64,000 nt of DNA. Origin: Pseudomonas sp. SCA2728.1_7. Lineage in GTDB: Bacteria > Pseudomonadota > Gammaproteobacteria > Pseudomonadales > Pseudomonadaceae. A program made the translations under genes and the position numbers. The stretch spans positions 5,027,001 to 5,091,000 of the forward strand of contig NZ_CP073104.1 in the NCBI RefSeq assembly GCF_018138145.1, given 5' to 3'. Positions 1 to 6,638 of this stretch are shown here, piece by piece (the stretch's first letter is position 1; each line of letters begins with the position of its first letter). The notes beneath the pieces were generated by a model. That model was not told where the DNA came from and did not search any database. It was given only the letters and a program-made list of their open reading frames with translations.

Positions 1-743
1 GAAACGCGCGAGCCATCACGCAGCAGTTCCGTCACAGGCGCTGATTCCCAGAGCAGAACGCCAAGGTCTTCGGCGGACTTTGCCATTCTTGCCACCAGCG
101 CCACGCCGTTGACCAGTTGCATCGCCCGGCCATGCACAGCGAGGTCGAACAGGTGTCGAGTAAAGCGCCAGGTCACATGCCATGCCGCTTTCAGCGACCG
201 CGTCAGATTGAGGAACGCCGACAGATCCGCCCCGGCCATGATCGGCATGCCCATGAAGGACGTTTCGCGCAGGGTGGTACGAAGGCGCCTGAGCAAGCGT
301 CCGACCTTGCGTCCGTCGTAAGGCGCTGCGATAACCGAGCGACCACCGGTGCCGGCCCCTGGCGTGTCGCCATGAATGTCGGCAATGGCGTTGCCGTCAG
401 CAAATTGCAGGGCGGTGTGCTGCTCGAAAAACGCGACCATGCGCGGCCCCGCTTCAAGGAAGGCGTCGATCATCGCCGGGTCAAAGTGCTCGCCCAGTTC
501 ATGGCGCAAATAGGTGCGCGGTTGTTCGATGTCTTCGACGATCCCGGCCCGACGGGCCAGCGGATTGCACGGCACCCACGCCCAGCCACCCGACCATGCG
601 GTGGCGCCACCGAACACCGGATCCTTTTCGACGACGATGACTTTCAAGCCATGCCACGCGGCGGTGACGGCGGCCGACAACCCGGCGGCGCCAGAACCGA
701 CGACCAATACGTCGCAGTCGATATCAGGGAGTTCGGCAGACAT
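1..743 (-). CDS. FAD-dependent dehydrogenase, partial (C-terminus beyond left edge)
   Basis: Only the N-terminal ~248 residues are inside the window. The protein opens with a Rossmann FAD-binding fold: a GSGAAG dinucleotide motif at residues 16-21 and the acidic ribose-binding end (VVEK, E39). The GGATAWSGG segment that follows is typical of the fumarate reductase/3-ketosteroid-1-dehydrogenase flavoprotein family. The ATG at 743 has GGAG about 8 bases upstream. It is divergent from the IclR gene, and a perfect GGAAT-N3-ATTCC palindrome (774-786) lies just upstream, so IclR control is likely. The substrate cannot be read from the fragment; a cyclic ketone or hydroxyacid is possible. The family call is fairly sure, the substrate is not. 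Confidence 0.8.
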   Translation of the reverse strand, partial: MSAELPDIDCDVLVVGSGAAGLSAAVTAAWHGLKVIVVEKDPVFGGATAWSGGWAWVPCNPLARRAGIVEDIEQPRTYLRHELGEHFDPAMIDAFLEAGPRMVAFFEQHTALQFADGNAIADIHGDTPGAGTGGRSVIAAPYDGRKVGRLLRRLRTTLRETSFMGMPIMAGADLSAFLNLTRSLKAAWHVTWRFTRHLFDLAVHGRAMQLVNGVALVARMAKSAEDLGVLLWESAPVTELLRDGSRV

Positions 744-773
744 CAAACAACGCTCCTGCGATGAATTGTTTTT

Positions 774-786
774 GGAATTTGATTCC
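774..786. promoter_or_regulatory. Candidate IclR operator (GGAAT-TTG-ATTCC)
   Basis: A perfect 5-3-5 inverted repeat lies about 30 bp upstream of the FAD-dehydrogenase start. A near-identical repeat lies before the Gfo/Idh/MocA gene at 1878-1890, and the IclR gene sits between them. A weaker GAAC-N5-GTTC repeat is at 848-860. Assignment to this IclR protein is inference from position and similarity. Confidence 0.5.
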
Positions 787-920
787 AGAAAATAACCAGT
801 GCTGGCGCAGCACGACAAGCCTTGATTCAACAAAGCGGGCGGTTATCGAACAACCGGTTCCAGATTTCGCTTTGCCGCTGATGTCTTCTAGAATCGGCAA
901 AATTTCCTTTGGATATCCCT

Positions 921-1697
921 ATGGCCGGCAGTCAAATCGAACGGGTTTTCAGTGTGCTGGAAACCCTTACCAGTGATCCGCGCGGGCTGCCGATGCAGAC
1001 GCTGGCCGAGCAACTGGATATCCCCAAAAGCGCGACGCACCGCTTGCTCGCCGAGCTGATTCGCCTGGGCTACGTGCGCCAGAACGCGGAAACCTTGCGT
1101 TATCACCTGTCGACCAAACTCGTCGCGATGGGCTTCCAGTATTTGTCGAGCAGCGGCGCCGATATCGTCCAGCCGGTGCTTGATCGACTGGCGCAGGAAA
1201 CCGGCGAACTGGTGCGTTTGGGCGTGATCGATGGCGAGCGGCAGACGTGGATTGCCAAGGCACAAGGCGCGCGCAGCGGTCTGCGTTATGACCCGGACAT
1301 GGGCCGCGACGCGCCGCTGTTCTACACCGCGTCCGGGCATGCGTGGCTGGCGTGCATGAGCGATGCCGAGGCGTTGTCGATGGTTGAACGACAGGCGGCA
1401 GAGGTGCCAATGGGCGTCGGGCCGAATGCGCCGCGCTCCAATATCGAGTTGCTGGAACGGCTGCGCCTGGCCCGTGAACAGGGCTATGCCTGTGTCGAAG
1501 AGAGTTCGGCAGTGGGGACTTCGGCGATTGCGGCGGTGGTGAGGCATCCAACGGATGGGCGGGTGATCGGCGTGCTCAGTATCGCCGGGCCCAGTGCGCG
1601 GATGCCGGGGGCGCGCTTGCATGAGCTGGCGCCGCTGTTACTGACCTTCACCGAAGAGTTATCAGCAGCAAGCCTGGCCTCAGAACTGTTTATCTAA
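921..1697 (+). CDS. IclR-family transcriptional regulator
   Basis: This is a 258-aa IclR-type repressor/activator. An N-terminal winged helix-turn-helix spans about residues 5-60 (the LAEQLDIPKSATHRLLAEL recognition region). A C-terminal effector domain follows from about 75 to 250, with the usual LGVIDGE and SAIAAVV signatures. The ATG at 921 was preferred to a TTG at 909 because the family usually begins a few residues before the helix-turn-helix; the ribosome site is weak. It lies between a divergent flavoprotein gene and the downstream Gfo/Idh/MocA gene, each preceded by a similar palindrome, so it probably controls both in response to the pathway substrate. The ligand is unknown. Confidence 0.9.
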   Translation: MAGSQIERVFSVLETLTSDPRGLPMQTLAEQLDIPKSATHRLLAELIRLGYVRQNAETLRYHLSTKLVAMGFQYLSSSGADIVQPVLDRLAQETGELVRLGVIDGERQTWIAKAQGARSGLRYDPDMGRDAPLFYTASGHAWLACMSDAEALSMVERQAAEVPMGVGPNAPRSNIELLERLRLAREQGYACVEESSAVGTSAIAAVVRHPTDGRVIGVLSIAGPSARMPGARLHELAPLLLTFTEELSAASLASELFI

Positions 1698-1718
1698 TCC
1701 GAATTCACGCAGTGCCCT

Positions 1719-1808
1719 TGTAGGAGTGAGCCTGCTCGCGATCGCGGTGTATCAGTTGGCATTAACGTTGGCTGACACACCGTGATCGCGAGCAGGCTCA
1801 CTCCTACA
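1719..1808. repeat. REPIN (inverted REP pair, GAGTGAGCCTGCTCGCG class)
   Basis: Two inverted copies of GTAGGAGTGAGCCTGCTCGC flank a ~45-bp non-conserved middle, so the 90-bp unit begins TGTAGGAG and ends CTCCTACA. It lies between the IclR gene and the Gfo/Idh/MocA gene. Members of the same class recur at many intergenic sites in this window. Confidence 0.92.
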
Positions 1809-1877
1809 GGGGATTTTTGTTGTCCACGAAGTTGTGCGGTGTGCGCACGGTTTTAGGATGGATGGGTGTTTGATTCT

Positions 1878-1890
1878 GGAACTCGGTTCT
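1878..1890. promoter_or_regulatory. Candidate IclR operator (GGAAC-TCG-GTTCT)
   Basis: This 5-3-5 inverted repeat has one mismatch and matches the perfect repeat at 774-786, including the preceding TCT and following AAA context. It sits ~50 bp upstream of the Gfo/Idh/MocA start, where an operator would act on this operon's promoter. No binding data; inferred. Confidence 0.5.
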
Positions 1891-1940
1891 AAATTGTTTG
1901 CGGAGTGTTATTCCGAGAACAATCACAAGAGGACCGCACC

Positions 1941-3002
1941 TTGAATTCGCCCCTTCGAATCGCCCTGATCGGCGCCGGCAACATGGGCCAGCAACATTAT
2001 CGGCACCTGCAAACCCTTAACGAAGCAACGCTTTGCGCGGTGGCGGATCCGGGGCCGCAAGCAGCAGGGCTTGCGGCGAAATGGGGTGTAAGGCATTTCG
2101 CCGATCATCGTCAGATGCTTGAGCAGATCAGGCCAGACGCGGTGATCGTCGCCAATCCGAATAATCAACACGTCAGCACCGCGCTCGATTGCCTGGCGGC
2201 GGGTGTGCCGGTGTTGCTGGAAAAACCGGTCGGCGTGCACCTGGATGAAGTGCGCGAACTGGTTGCGGCGGTCAAAAGCAGCGGCGTGCCGGTGCTGGTC
2301 GGCCATCATCGGCGTCACAATCCGCTGATCGTTCGGGCTCATGAGTTGGTGCAGAGTGGGGCGCTCGGGCGGCTGACCACCGTCACCGCGTTGTTCCAGT
2401 TGCGCAAGCCGGACAGTTACTTCGAAATCCCATGGCGCCGCGAACCGGGCGCCGGGATGTTGCTGACCAATCTGATTCACGACCTCGATCTGTTACGGCA
2501 TCTGTGCGGTGAGGTGCGCTCGGTGCAAGCGATCACCGACAACACCGTGCGCGGGTTCGCCAACGAAGACAGCGCGGCGGTGTTGCTGCAATTCGAAGGT
2601 GGCACCTTGGGAACCCTGAGCGGGTCCGACGCAGTGGCGGCGCCGTGGAGTTGGGAGCTGGGTTCCGGTGAGAACCCGGTGTATCCGCGCCAGGCCGATC
2701 AGCCCTGTTATCTGCTGGCCGGGACCGCTGGCGCTTTGAGCATTCCGCAACTCAGGCGTTGGTATTACGCCGCTGATCAGGTCGACGCCGGTTGGCATGA
2801 ACCGTTGTTGATGGTCGAAGAGTCCTACAGCGGTGACGACGCTTTACGCTTGCAGTTACAGCATTTCGTACGTGTGGCGCGGCGTGAAGTCGAGCCGCTG
2901 GTCAGCGCTGCCGATGCCGCCCGCACCCTTGCGTTGATTGAAGCCATTCGCGAGGCTGCCGCTACCGGCCGTGCCTGCGCCCCTGCATTGATCGAGGCTT
3001 GA
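1941..3002 (+). CDS. Gfo/Idh/MocA-family NAD(P)-dependent oxidoreductase
   Basis: The 353-aa protein has the N-terminal Rossmann motif GAGNMG (11-16). It also has the family's catalytic-site EKP tripeptide (E94-K95-P96), followed by the C-terminal alpha/beta substrate domain. Members oxidise or reduce hydroxyls of sugars, cyclitols and related polyols. The TTG at 1941 was chosen because AAGAGGA lies 7 bases upstream; a longer frame upstream lacks a ribosome site. Its stop is adjacent to the next gene's start region, so the two are cotranscribed with the TIM-barrel gene, and the EamA permease follows. This suggests a small catabolic operon for a polyhydroxylated substrate. The exact substrate is unknown. 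Confidence 0.88.
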   Translation: MNSPLRIALIGAGNMGQQHYRHLQTLNEATLCAVADPGPQAAGLAAKWGVRHFADHRQMLEQIRPDAVIVANPNNQHVSTALDCLAAGVPVLLEKPVGVHLDEVRELVAAVKSSGVPVLVGHHRRHNPLIVRAHELVQSGALGRLTTVTALFQLRKPDSYFEIPWRREPGAGMLLTNLIHDLDLLRHLCGEVRSVQAITDNTVRGFANEDSAAVLLQFEGGTLGTLSGSDAVAAPWSWELGSGENPVYPRQADQPCYLLAGTAGALSIPQLRRWYYAADQVDAGWHEPLLMVEESYSGDDALRLQLQHFVRVARREVEPLVSAADAARTLALIEAIREAAATGRACAPALIEA

Positions 3003-3004
3003 AC

Positions 3005-3820
3005 ATGAGCGAAAGAATCCTCTCCTTGGCCAGCCTTACGGTACTGGAGTTGTCGCCGCCGCAAATGGTCGAAGTGGCCGCGCGCGCCGGTTACAGTCAT
3101 GTCGGCTTGCGTCTGGAACCGGCGACGCCCGAGGAGCATCATTTCCCGTTGGTCGCTGATGCTGAATTGCGCAGTCAGACTTTGCAGCGCCTGCGCGATA
3201 CCGGCATCCGTGTGCTCGACGTGGAAATCCTGCGTTTAAAACCGCAGACCGTCGTCGCCGATTTCGAGAAACTTCTGACAGTGGGCGCGGAATTTGGCGC
3301 CACGGAATTACTCGTCGCCGGTAATGATCCTGACGAGCAACGACTCACCGACAACTTCGCCGCCCTTTGCGATCTGGCCGCGCCTTACGGCTTGCACCCG
3401 CATCTGGAGTTCATGCCCTGGACCGATGCGCGCAACCTCGAACAAGCACTGCGAATTGTCGAAAACGCTGATCGGGAAAACGCTGCGGTGCTGGTTGATG
3501 CATTCCACTTTGATCGTTCGGCTTCACGGCTTGAGGATCTGCAAACAGTGTCGCCGTCGAGGCTGCGCTATGCACAATTATGTGATGTGGCGGGGCCGCG
3601 ACCGTCAGACATGGCCGAGATCTTGCGTCAGGCGCGCAACGAGCGGCGGTTTCCCGGCGAGGGCGATTGCGATCTGCTCGGGTTGTTGAAAGCGCTGCCG
3701 ACTAATATTCCACTGAGTCTGGAAATTCCCACGGTGAAACTGCTCGAGCAGGGCGTAAGCGGATTAGAGCGAGCGCAGATGGCGATCGGCAGAACCCGGG
3801 AATTATTGGCGCGGCTTTAA
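3005..3820 (+). CDS. TIM-barrel sugar-phosphate isomerase/epimerase-like protein
   Basis: This 271-aa protein belongs to the AP-endonuclease-2/xylose isomerase-like TIM-barrel superfamily. The usual metal-binding acidic residues fall in segments such as LEFMPW, VLVDAFHFDR, QLCDV and LSLEIPT, matching the E/D/(H or Q)/E ligand pattern. Relatives are isomerases, epimerases and dehydratases of sugars, inosose or dehydroshikimate. The ATG at 3005 follows GAGG by 7 bases and starts two bases after the upstream gene's stop, so translation is probably coupled. It is distinct from the longer QuiC1 at 6639 and may act on the product of the neighbouring oxidoreductase. Confidence 0.85.
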   Translation: MSERILSLASLTVLELSPPQMVEVAARAGYSHVGLRLEPATPEEHHFPLVADAELRSQTLQRLRDTGIRVLDVEILRLKPQTVVADFEKLLTVGAEFGATELLVAGNDPDEQRLTDNFAALCDLAAPYGLHPHLEFMPWTDARNLEQALRIVENADRENAAVLVDAFHFDRSASRLEDLQTVSPSRLRYAQLCDVAGPRPSDMAEILRQARNERRFPGEGDCDLLGLLKALPTNIPLSLEIPTVKLLEQGVSGLERAQMAIGRTRELLARL

Positions 3821-3855
3821 GCGGTGCTGCGCACCTATCGTGGGCAAGCCCGCTG

Positions 3856-3881
3856 CCACAGGGACCGTGTTGTTCCTGTGG
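3856..3881 (+). other. Hairpin between TIM-barrel gene and EamA gene
   Basis: The repeat CCACAGG-N12-CCTGTGG can form a stem-loop 36 bp after the TIM-barrel stop. No run of T follows, so it is a poor intrinsic terminator. It may be a degraded REP element or a processing hairpin. Confidence 0.35.
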
Positions 3882-3936
3882 CGGCGCGACTTTCCTGCGA
3901 AGGTTTTTGATCTTTTTGGCAACACAAGGAAATCCA

Positions 3937-4815
3937 ATGACCGTCAGCACCCCGCTCTCCGGAGTCAACCAACCCTTCAAGGGGATCTTGCTGATTGTCG
4001 TGGCAACCTTCCTGTTTTCCAGTCACGACGCGTTGTCGAAATACCTGTCCGGTTTCTATCCGATCGTGATGGTGGTCTGGGCGCGTTATCTGGTGCACAC
4101 ACTGCTGATGGCGGGGATTTTTCTGCCGCAATCCGGGTTGCGCGTTTTGCGCACCAAGAAGCCGTTATGGCAGCTGACGCGGGCACTTTGTCTACTCGGT
4201 ACCAGCCTGTTTTTCACCACGGCGCTGCTGTATATCCCGTTGGCGGAAGCCACTGCAGTCAACTTTCTTGCGCCGGTTTTGGTGACGGCATTATCAGTGC
4301 CACTGCTCAAGGAACGAGTGACACGCGGCCAATGGATCGCGGTGATCTGCGGCTTTATCGGTGTGCTGATCATCGTCCATCCCGGCGGTGAGTTGTTCAC
4401 ACCGGCGGTGTTGCTGCCGTTCTGTTCGGCGCTGTTTTTCTGCTTCTATCAATTGCTCACGCGCAAGCTTGCTGAAGTCGATAGCCCGACCACCAGCAAC
4501 TTCTTCGCCGGGTTGTGCAACACGCTGGTGATGAGTGCGCTGGTGCCGTTCTTCTGGCAGGTGCCGACGCTGACCCACGCCGGGCTGATGCTGGCGCTGG
4601 GCAGTTGCGGGATGACTGCGCATCTGTTTCTGACCCAGGCGTTCCGCCATGCCGCTCCGGCGCTGCTGGCGCCGTTCGGTTATTGCCAGATCGTGTTTGC
4701 GGGGTTGTTGGGTTGGCTGCTGTTCAATCACACGCCGAGTCTGCTGACGATCATCGGTATTGCGGTGATCTGTTGCAGCGGACTGGCGGCAGCGTGGCAG
4801 CAGAGCCGCCGTTGA
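3937..4815 (+). CDS. EamA/DMT-superfamily transporter
   Basis: The 292-aa protein has about ten predicted membrane segments arranged as two EamA repeats, typical of the drug/metabolite transporter superfamily of inner-membrane permeases. The ATG at 3937 has AAGGA 6-7 bases upstream. It lies ~115 bp after the TIM-barrel gene on the same strand and likely moves the substrate or a by-product of that pathway. The direction of transport cannot be told from sequence; many DMT proteins are exporters. Confidence 0.88.
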   Translation: MTVSTPLSGVNQPFKGILLIVVATFLFSSHDALSKYLSGFYPIVMVVWARYLVHTLLMAGIFLPQSGLRVLRTKKPLWQLTRALCLLGTSLFFTTALLYIPLAEATAVNFLAPVLVTALSVPLLKERVTRGQWIAVICGFIGVLIIVHPGGELFTPAVLLPFCSALFFCFYQLLTRKLAEVDSPTTSNFFAGLCNTLVMSALVPFFWQVPTLTHAGLMLALGSCGMTAHLFLTQAFRHAAPALLAPFGYCQIVFAGLLGWLLFNHTPSLLTIIGIAVICCSGLAAAWQQSRR

Positions 4816-4833
4816 GTAGGTTACGCAAAACCT

Positions 4834-4923
4834 TGTAGGAGTGAGCCTGCTCGCGATGGCGGTGTGTCAGTCGATGAAGTTATTGACTGACACTAAGCCA
4901 TCGCGAGCAGGCTCACTCCTACA
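4834..4923. repeat. REPIN (inverted REP pair)
   Basis: A full 90-bp REPIN of the GAGTGAGCCTGCTCGCG class lies between the convergent EamA and MFS genes. Both arms are intact. Confidence 0.92.
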
Positions 4924-4943
4924 GGTAGCGTTGTGTAGGCAGG

Positions 4944-6281
4944 TTATTCGGTGATGGTCGGAATCTTGCGCGGTGCCATGAAGTACATCCACGTCAGCGC
5001 AATGAAATACATCGCCGGAATCAGCGTGAACAACACGGTGTAGTTGTTGTTGGTGACGGTGAGGATGTGGCCGACGATCTGGGTCATGAACATCCCGCCG
5101 ATCGCCGCGCACATGCCGCCGAAACCGAACACCGTGCTCATCATGTGCTTGGGCGTGTAGTCCATCACCAGGCTCCAGATGTTCGCCGTCCAGGCCTGAT
5201 GCGCGCCGATCGCCAGGGAAATCGCCGCCACCGCCACCCACAGATTGGCTGAACCGGCCGCCATGACCACGCCGATGATGCAGCAGGCAAACAGGAACAT
5301 CGACAGCAGCCGCGCCTTGATCGAGTTCATGCCGCGACCGATCAGGAACGAAGACAGAATCCCACCGCCGACGCTACCGAAGTCAGCCGTGACGTAGATG
5401 ATGATCAGCGGAATGCCCATCTGGGTGACGTTGATGCCCAGGTTGTATTGCTGATTGAGAAACGGCGGCAGCCAATACAGGTAGAACCAGAACACCGGCG
5501 CGGTCAGCGAGTAGGCGAGGGCGAAGGCCCAGGTACCGCGCATCCGCAGAATCTTCGAGAACGGTACGCGGGCCTGTTCCGGTTCGACTTCTTGCTGGAT
5601 GTAGTCCAGTTCGGACTGTTTGACGCTCGGGTGATCTTCGGGGTTGAAGTACTTCAAGCCCCAGAACAGCAACCAGATCCCGCCGAGTGCCGACATGCAC
5701 AGGAACGCCGCTTGCCAGCCCCAGACGTGCAGGACCAGTGGCAGCAGCATCGGCGTGAACATCGCGCCAACGTTGGTGCCGGCGTTGAAGATGCCGGTGG
5801 CAACCGCACGTTCGCCGGCCGGGAACCACAGGCGCGTGGTCTTCACGCAGGCCGGGTAGTTGGCCGCTTCAGTCAGACCGAGGATGAACCGGCAGACCAT
5901 GAAACCAACAGCCGAAGTCGCCAGGCCGTGGGCACCGGTGGCCAGGCTCCACAGCAGCACGGCGCAGAAGAACACGCGTTTGACGCCGACCCGGTCGATC
6001 AAGCGCCCCTGCAGGACGAAACCGATCGCGTAGCCGACCTGAAACCAGAAGTTGATGTTGGCGTAATCCATCGCCGTCCAGCTCATTTCCTTGGCGAGGA
6101 TTGGCTGCATGACGCCGAGGGCGGCGCGGTCGATGTAGTTCAGGGTTGTGGCGAAAAACACCAGCGCCAGCATGCCCCAACGGGTCTTGCCGACGGCCAT
6201 GGCGCCGCGGATCTTGTCGCCGATGCCACCCGTGGCAGTGCTCATGGCCGGGGCCATGCGGGAAGTCTGTGAAGGAATCAT
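4944..6281 (-). CDS. MFS transporter, ACS type (probable quinate/shikimate importer)
   Basis: The 445-aa protein has twelve predicted transmembrane helices. It resembles the anion:cation symporter branch of the major facilitator superfamily (hexuronate, galactonate and aromatic-acid carriers), for example the WFPAGERAVATGIFNAG stretch and the DRAALG motif near the first helix. The ATG at 6281 has GGTGGA 4-5 bases upstream and was preferred over a GTG at 6290. It is divergent from quiC1. The shared intergenic region contains a motif also found before aroQ, so substrate uptake and catabolism are probably induced together. Quinate or shikimate as substrate is inferred from context only. Confidence 0.82.
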   Translation of the reverse strand: MIPSQTSRMAPAMSTATGGIGDKIRGAMAVGKTRWGMLALVFFATTLNYIDRAALGVMQPILAKEMSWTAMDYANINFWFQVGYAIGFVLQGRLIDRVGVKRVFFCAVLLWSLATGAHGLATSAVGFMVCRFILGLTEAANYPACVKTTRLWFPAGERAVATGIFNAGTNVGAMFTPMLLPLVLHVWGWQAAFLCMSALGGIWLLFWGLKYFNPEDHPSVKQSELDYIQQEVEPEQARVPFSKILRMRGTWAFALAYSLTAPVFWFYLYWLPPFLNQQYNLGINVTQMGIPLIIIYVTADFGSVGGGILSSFLIGRGMNSIKARLLSMFLFACCIIGVVMAAGSANLWVAVAAISLAIGAHQAWTANIWSLVMDYTPKHMMSTVFGFGGMCAAIGGMFMTQIVGHILTVTNNNYTVLFTLIPAMYFIALTWMYFMAPRKIPTITE

Positions 6282-6443
6282 GTGTTCCACCCGTTTTTGG
6301 ATTTGTTATTTGGTGTGCTTTTTACTTTGCACGCTGCGACCGGTGGTTCAGATCCGGACTCAATGTGCGGTCGATGTTGGGCAGTGGATGAAAAATCGTC
6401 AATTCGCCAAACCGCCATTGTGTTCGATAATCGCACGCAAAAC

Positions 6444-6463
6444 TAACCGGGTAGTACACTTTA
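6444..6463 (+). promoter_or_regulatory. Candidate operator shared by the quinate/shikimate genes
   Basis: The 20-mer TAACCGGGTAGTACACTTTA matches TAACCATCTAGTACATTTTA on the minus strand at 10792-10811, upstream of aroQ, at 16 of 20 positions. The common part is TAACC-N3-TAGTACA-N-TTTA. The bases ACTAACCGGGTAGT (6442-6455 region) are themselves nearly palindromic. The most likely ligand is the TetR protein encoded at 8642; this is inference. Confidence 0.55.
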
Positions 6464-6518
6464 AATTGCTGCCGCGATCGATGCAGCCAATAATTTCCCT
6501 ACTATAAAAACCATCCCA

Positions 6519-6603
6519 TGTAGGAGCTGCCGCAGGCTGCGATCTTTTGATTCTGTTTTCACGAATAAAGATCAAACGATCGCAGCCTTCGGCAGCTCCT
6601 ACA
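6519..6603. repeat. REPIN, second class (GAGCTGCCGCAGGCTGCGATC)
   Basis: Two inverted arms of TGTAGGAGCTGCCGCAGGCT flank a ~30-bp middle. The class differs from the GAGCCTGCTCGCG repeats elsewhere. It lies in the quiC1 upstream region between the operator and the gene, ending ~35 bp before the start codon. Confidence 0.9.
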
Positions 6604-6638
6604 GTAAAGATACAGCGGCGCAGTCCGGGAGTTGAAAC

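Larger units (their letters stand above)
6282..6638. other. Divergent control region between the MFS transporter and quiC1
   Basis: This 357-bp gap holds the candidate TetR operator at 6444-6463 and a REPIN of the second class at 6519-6603. The remaining A/T-rich sequence probably carries the two divergent promoters. No other gene is apparent. Confidence 0.6.

Noticed and set aside
117..764. A 215-codon plus-strand frame at the left edge
   Set aside because: The minus strand encodes an FAD-binding domain with a clear dinucleotide motif. The plus frame is Arg/Gly/His-rich and has no such support.
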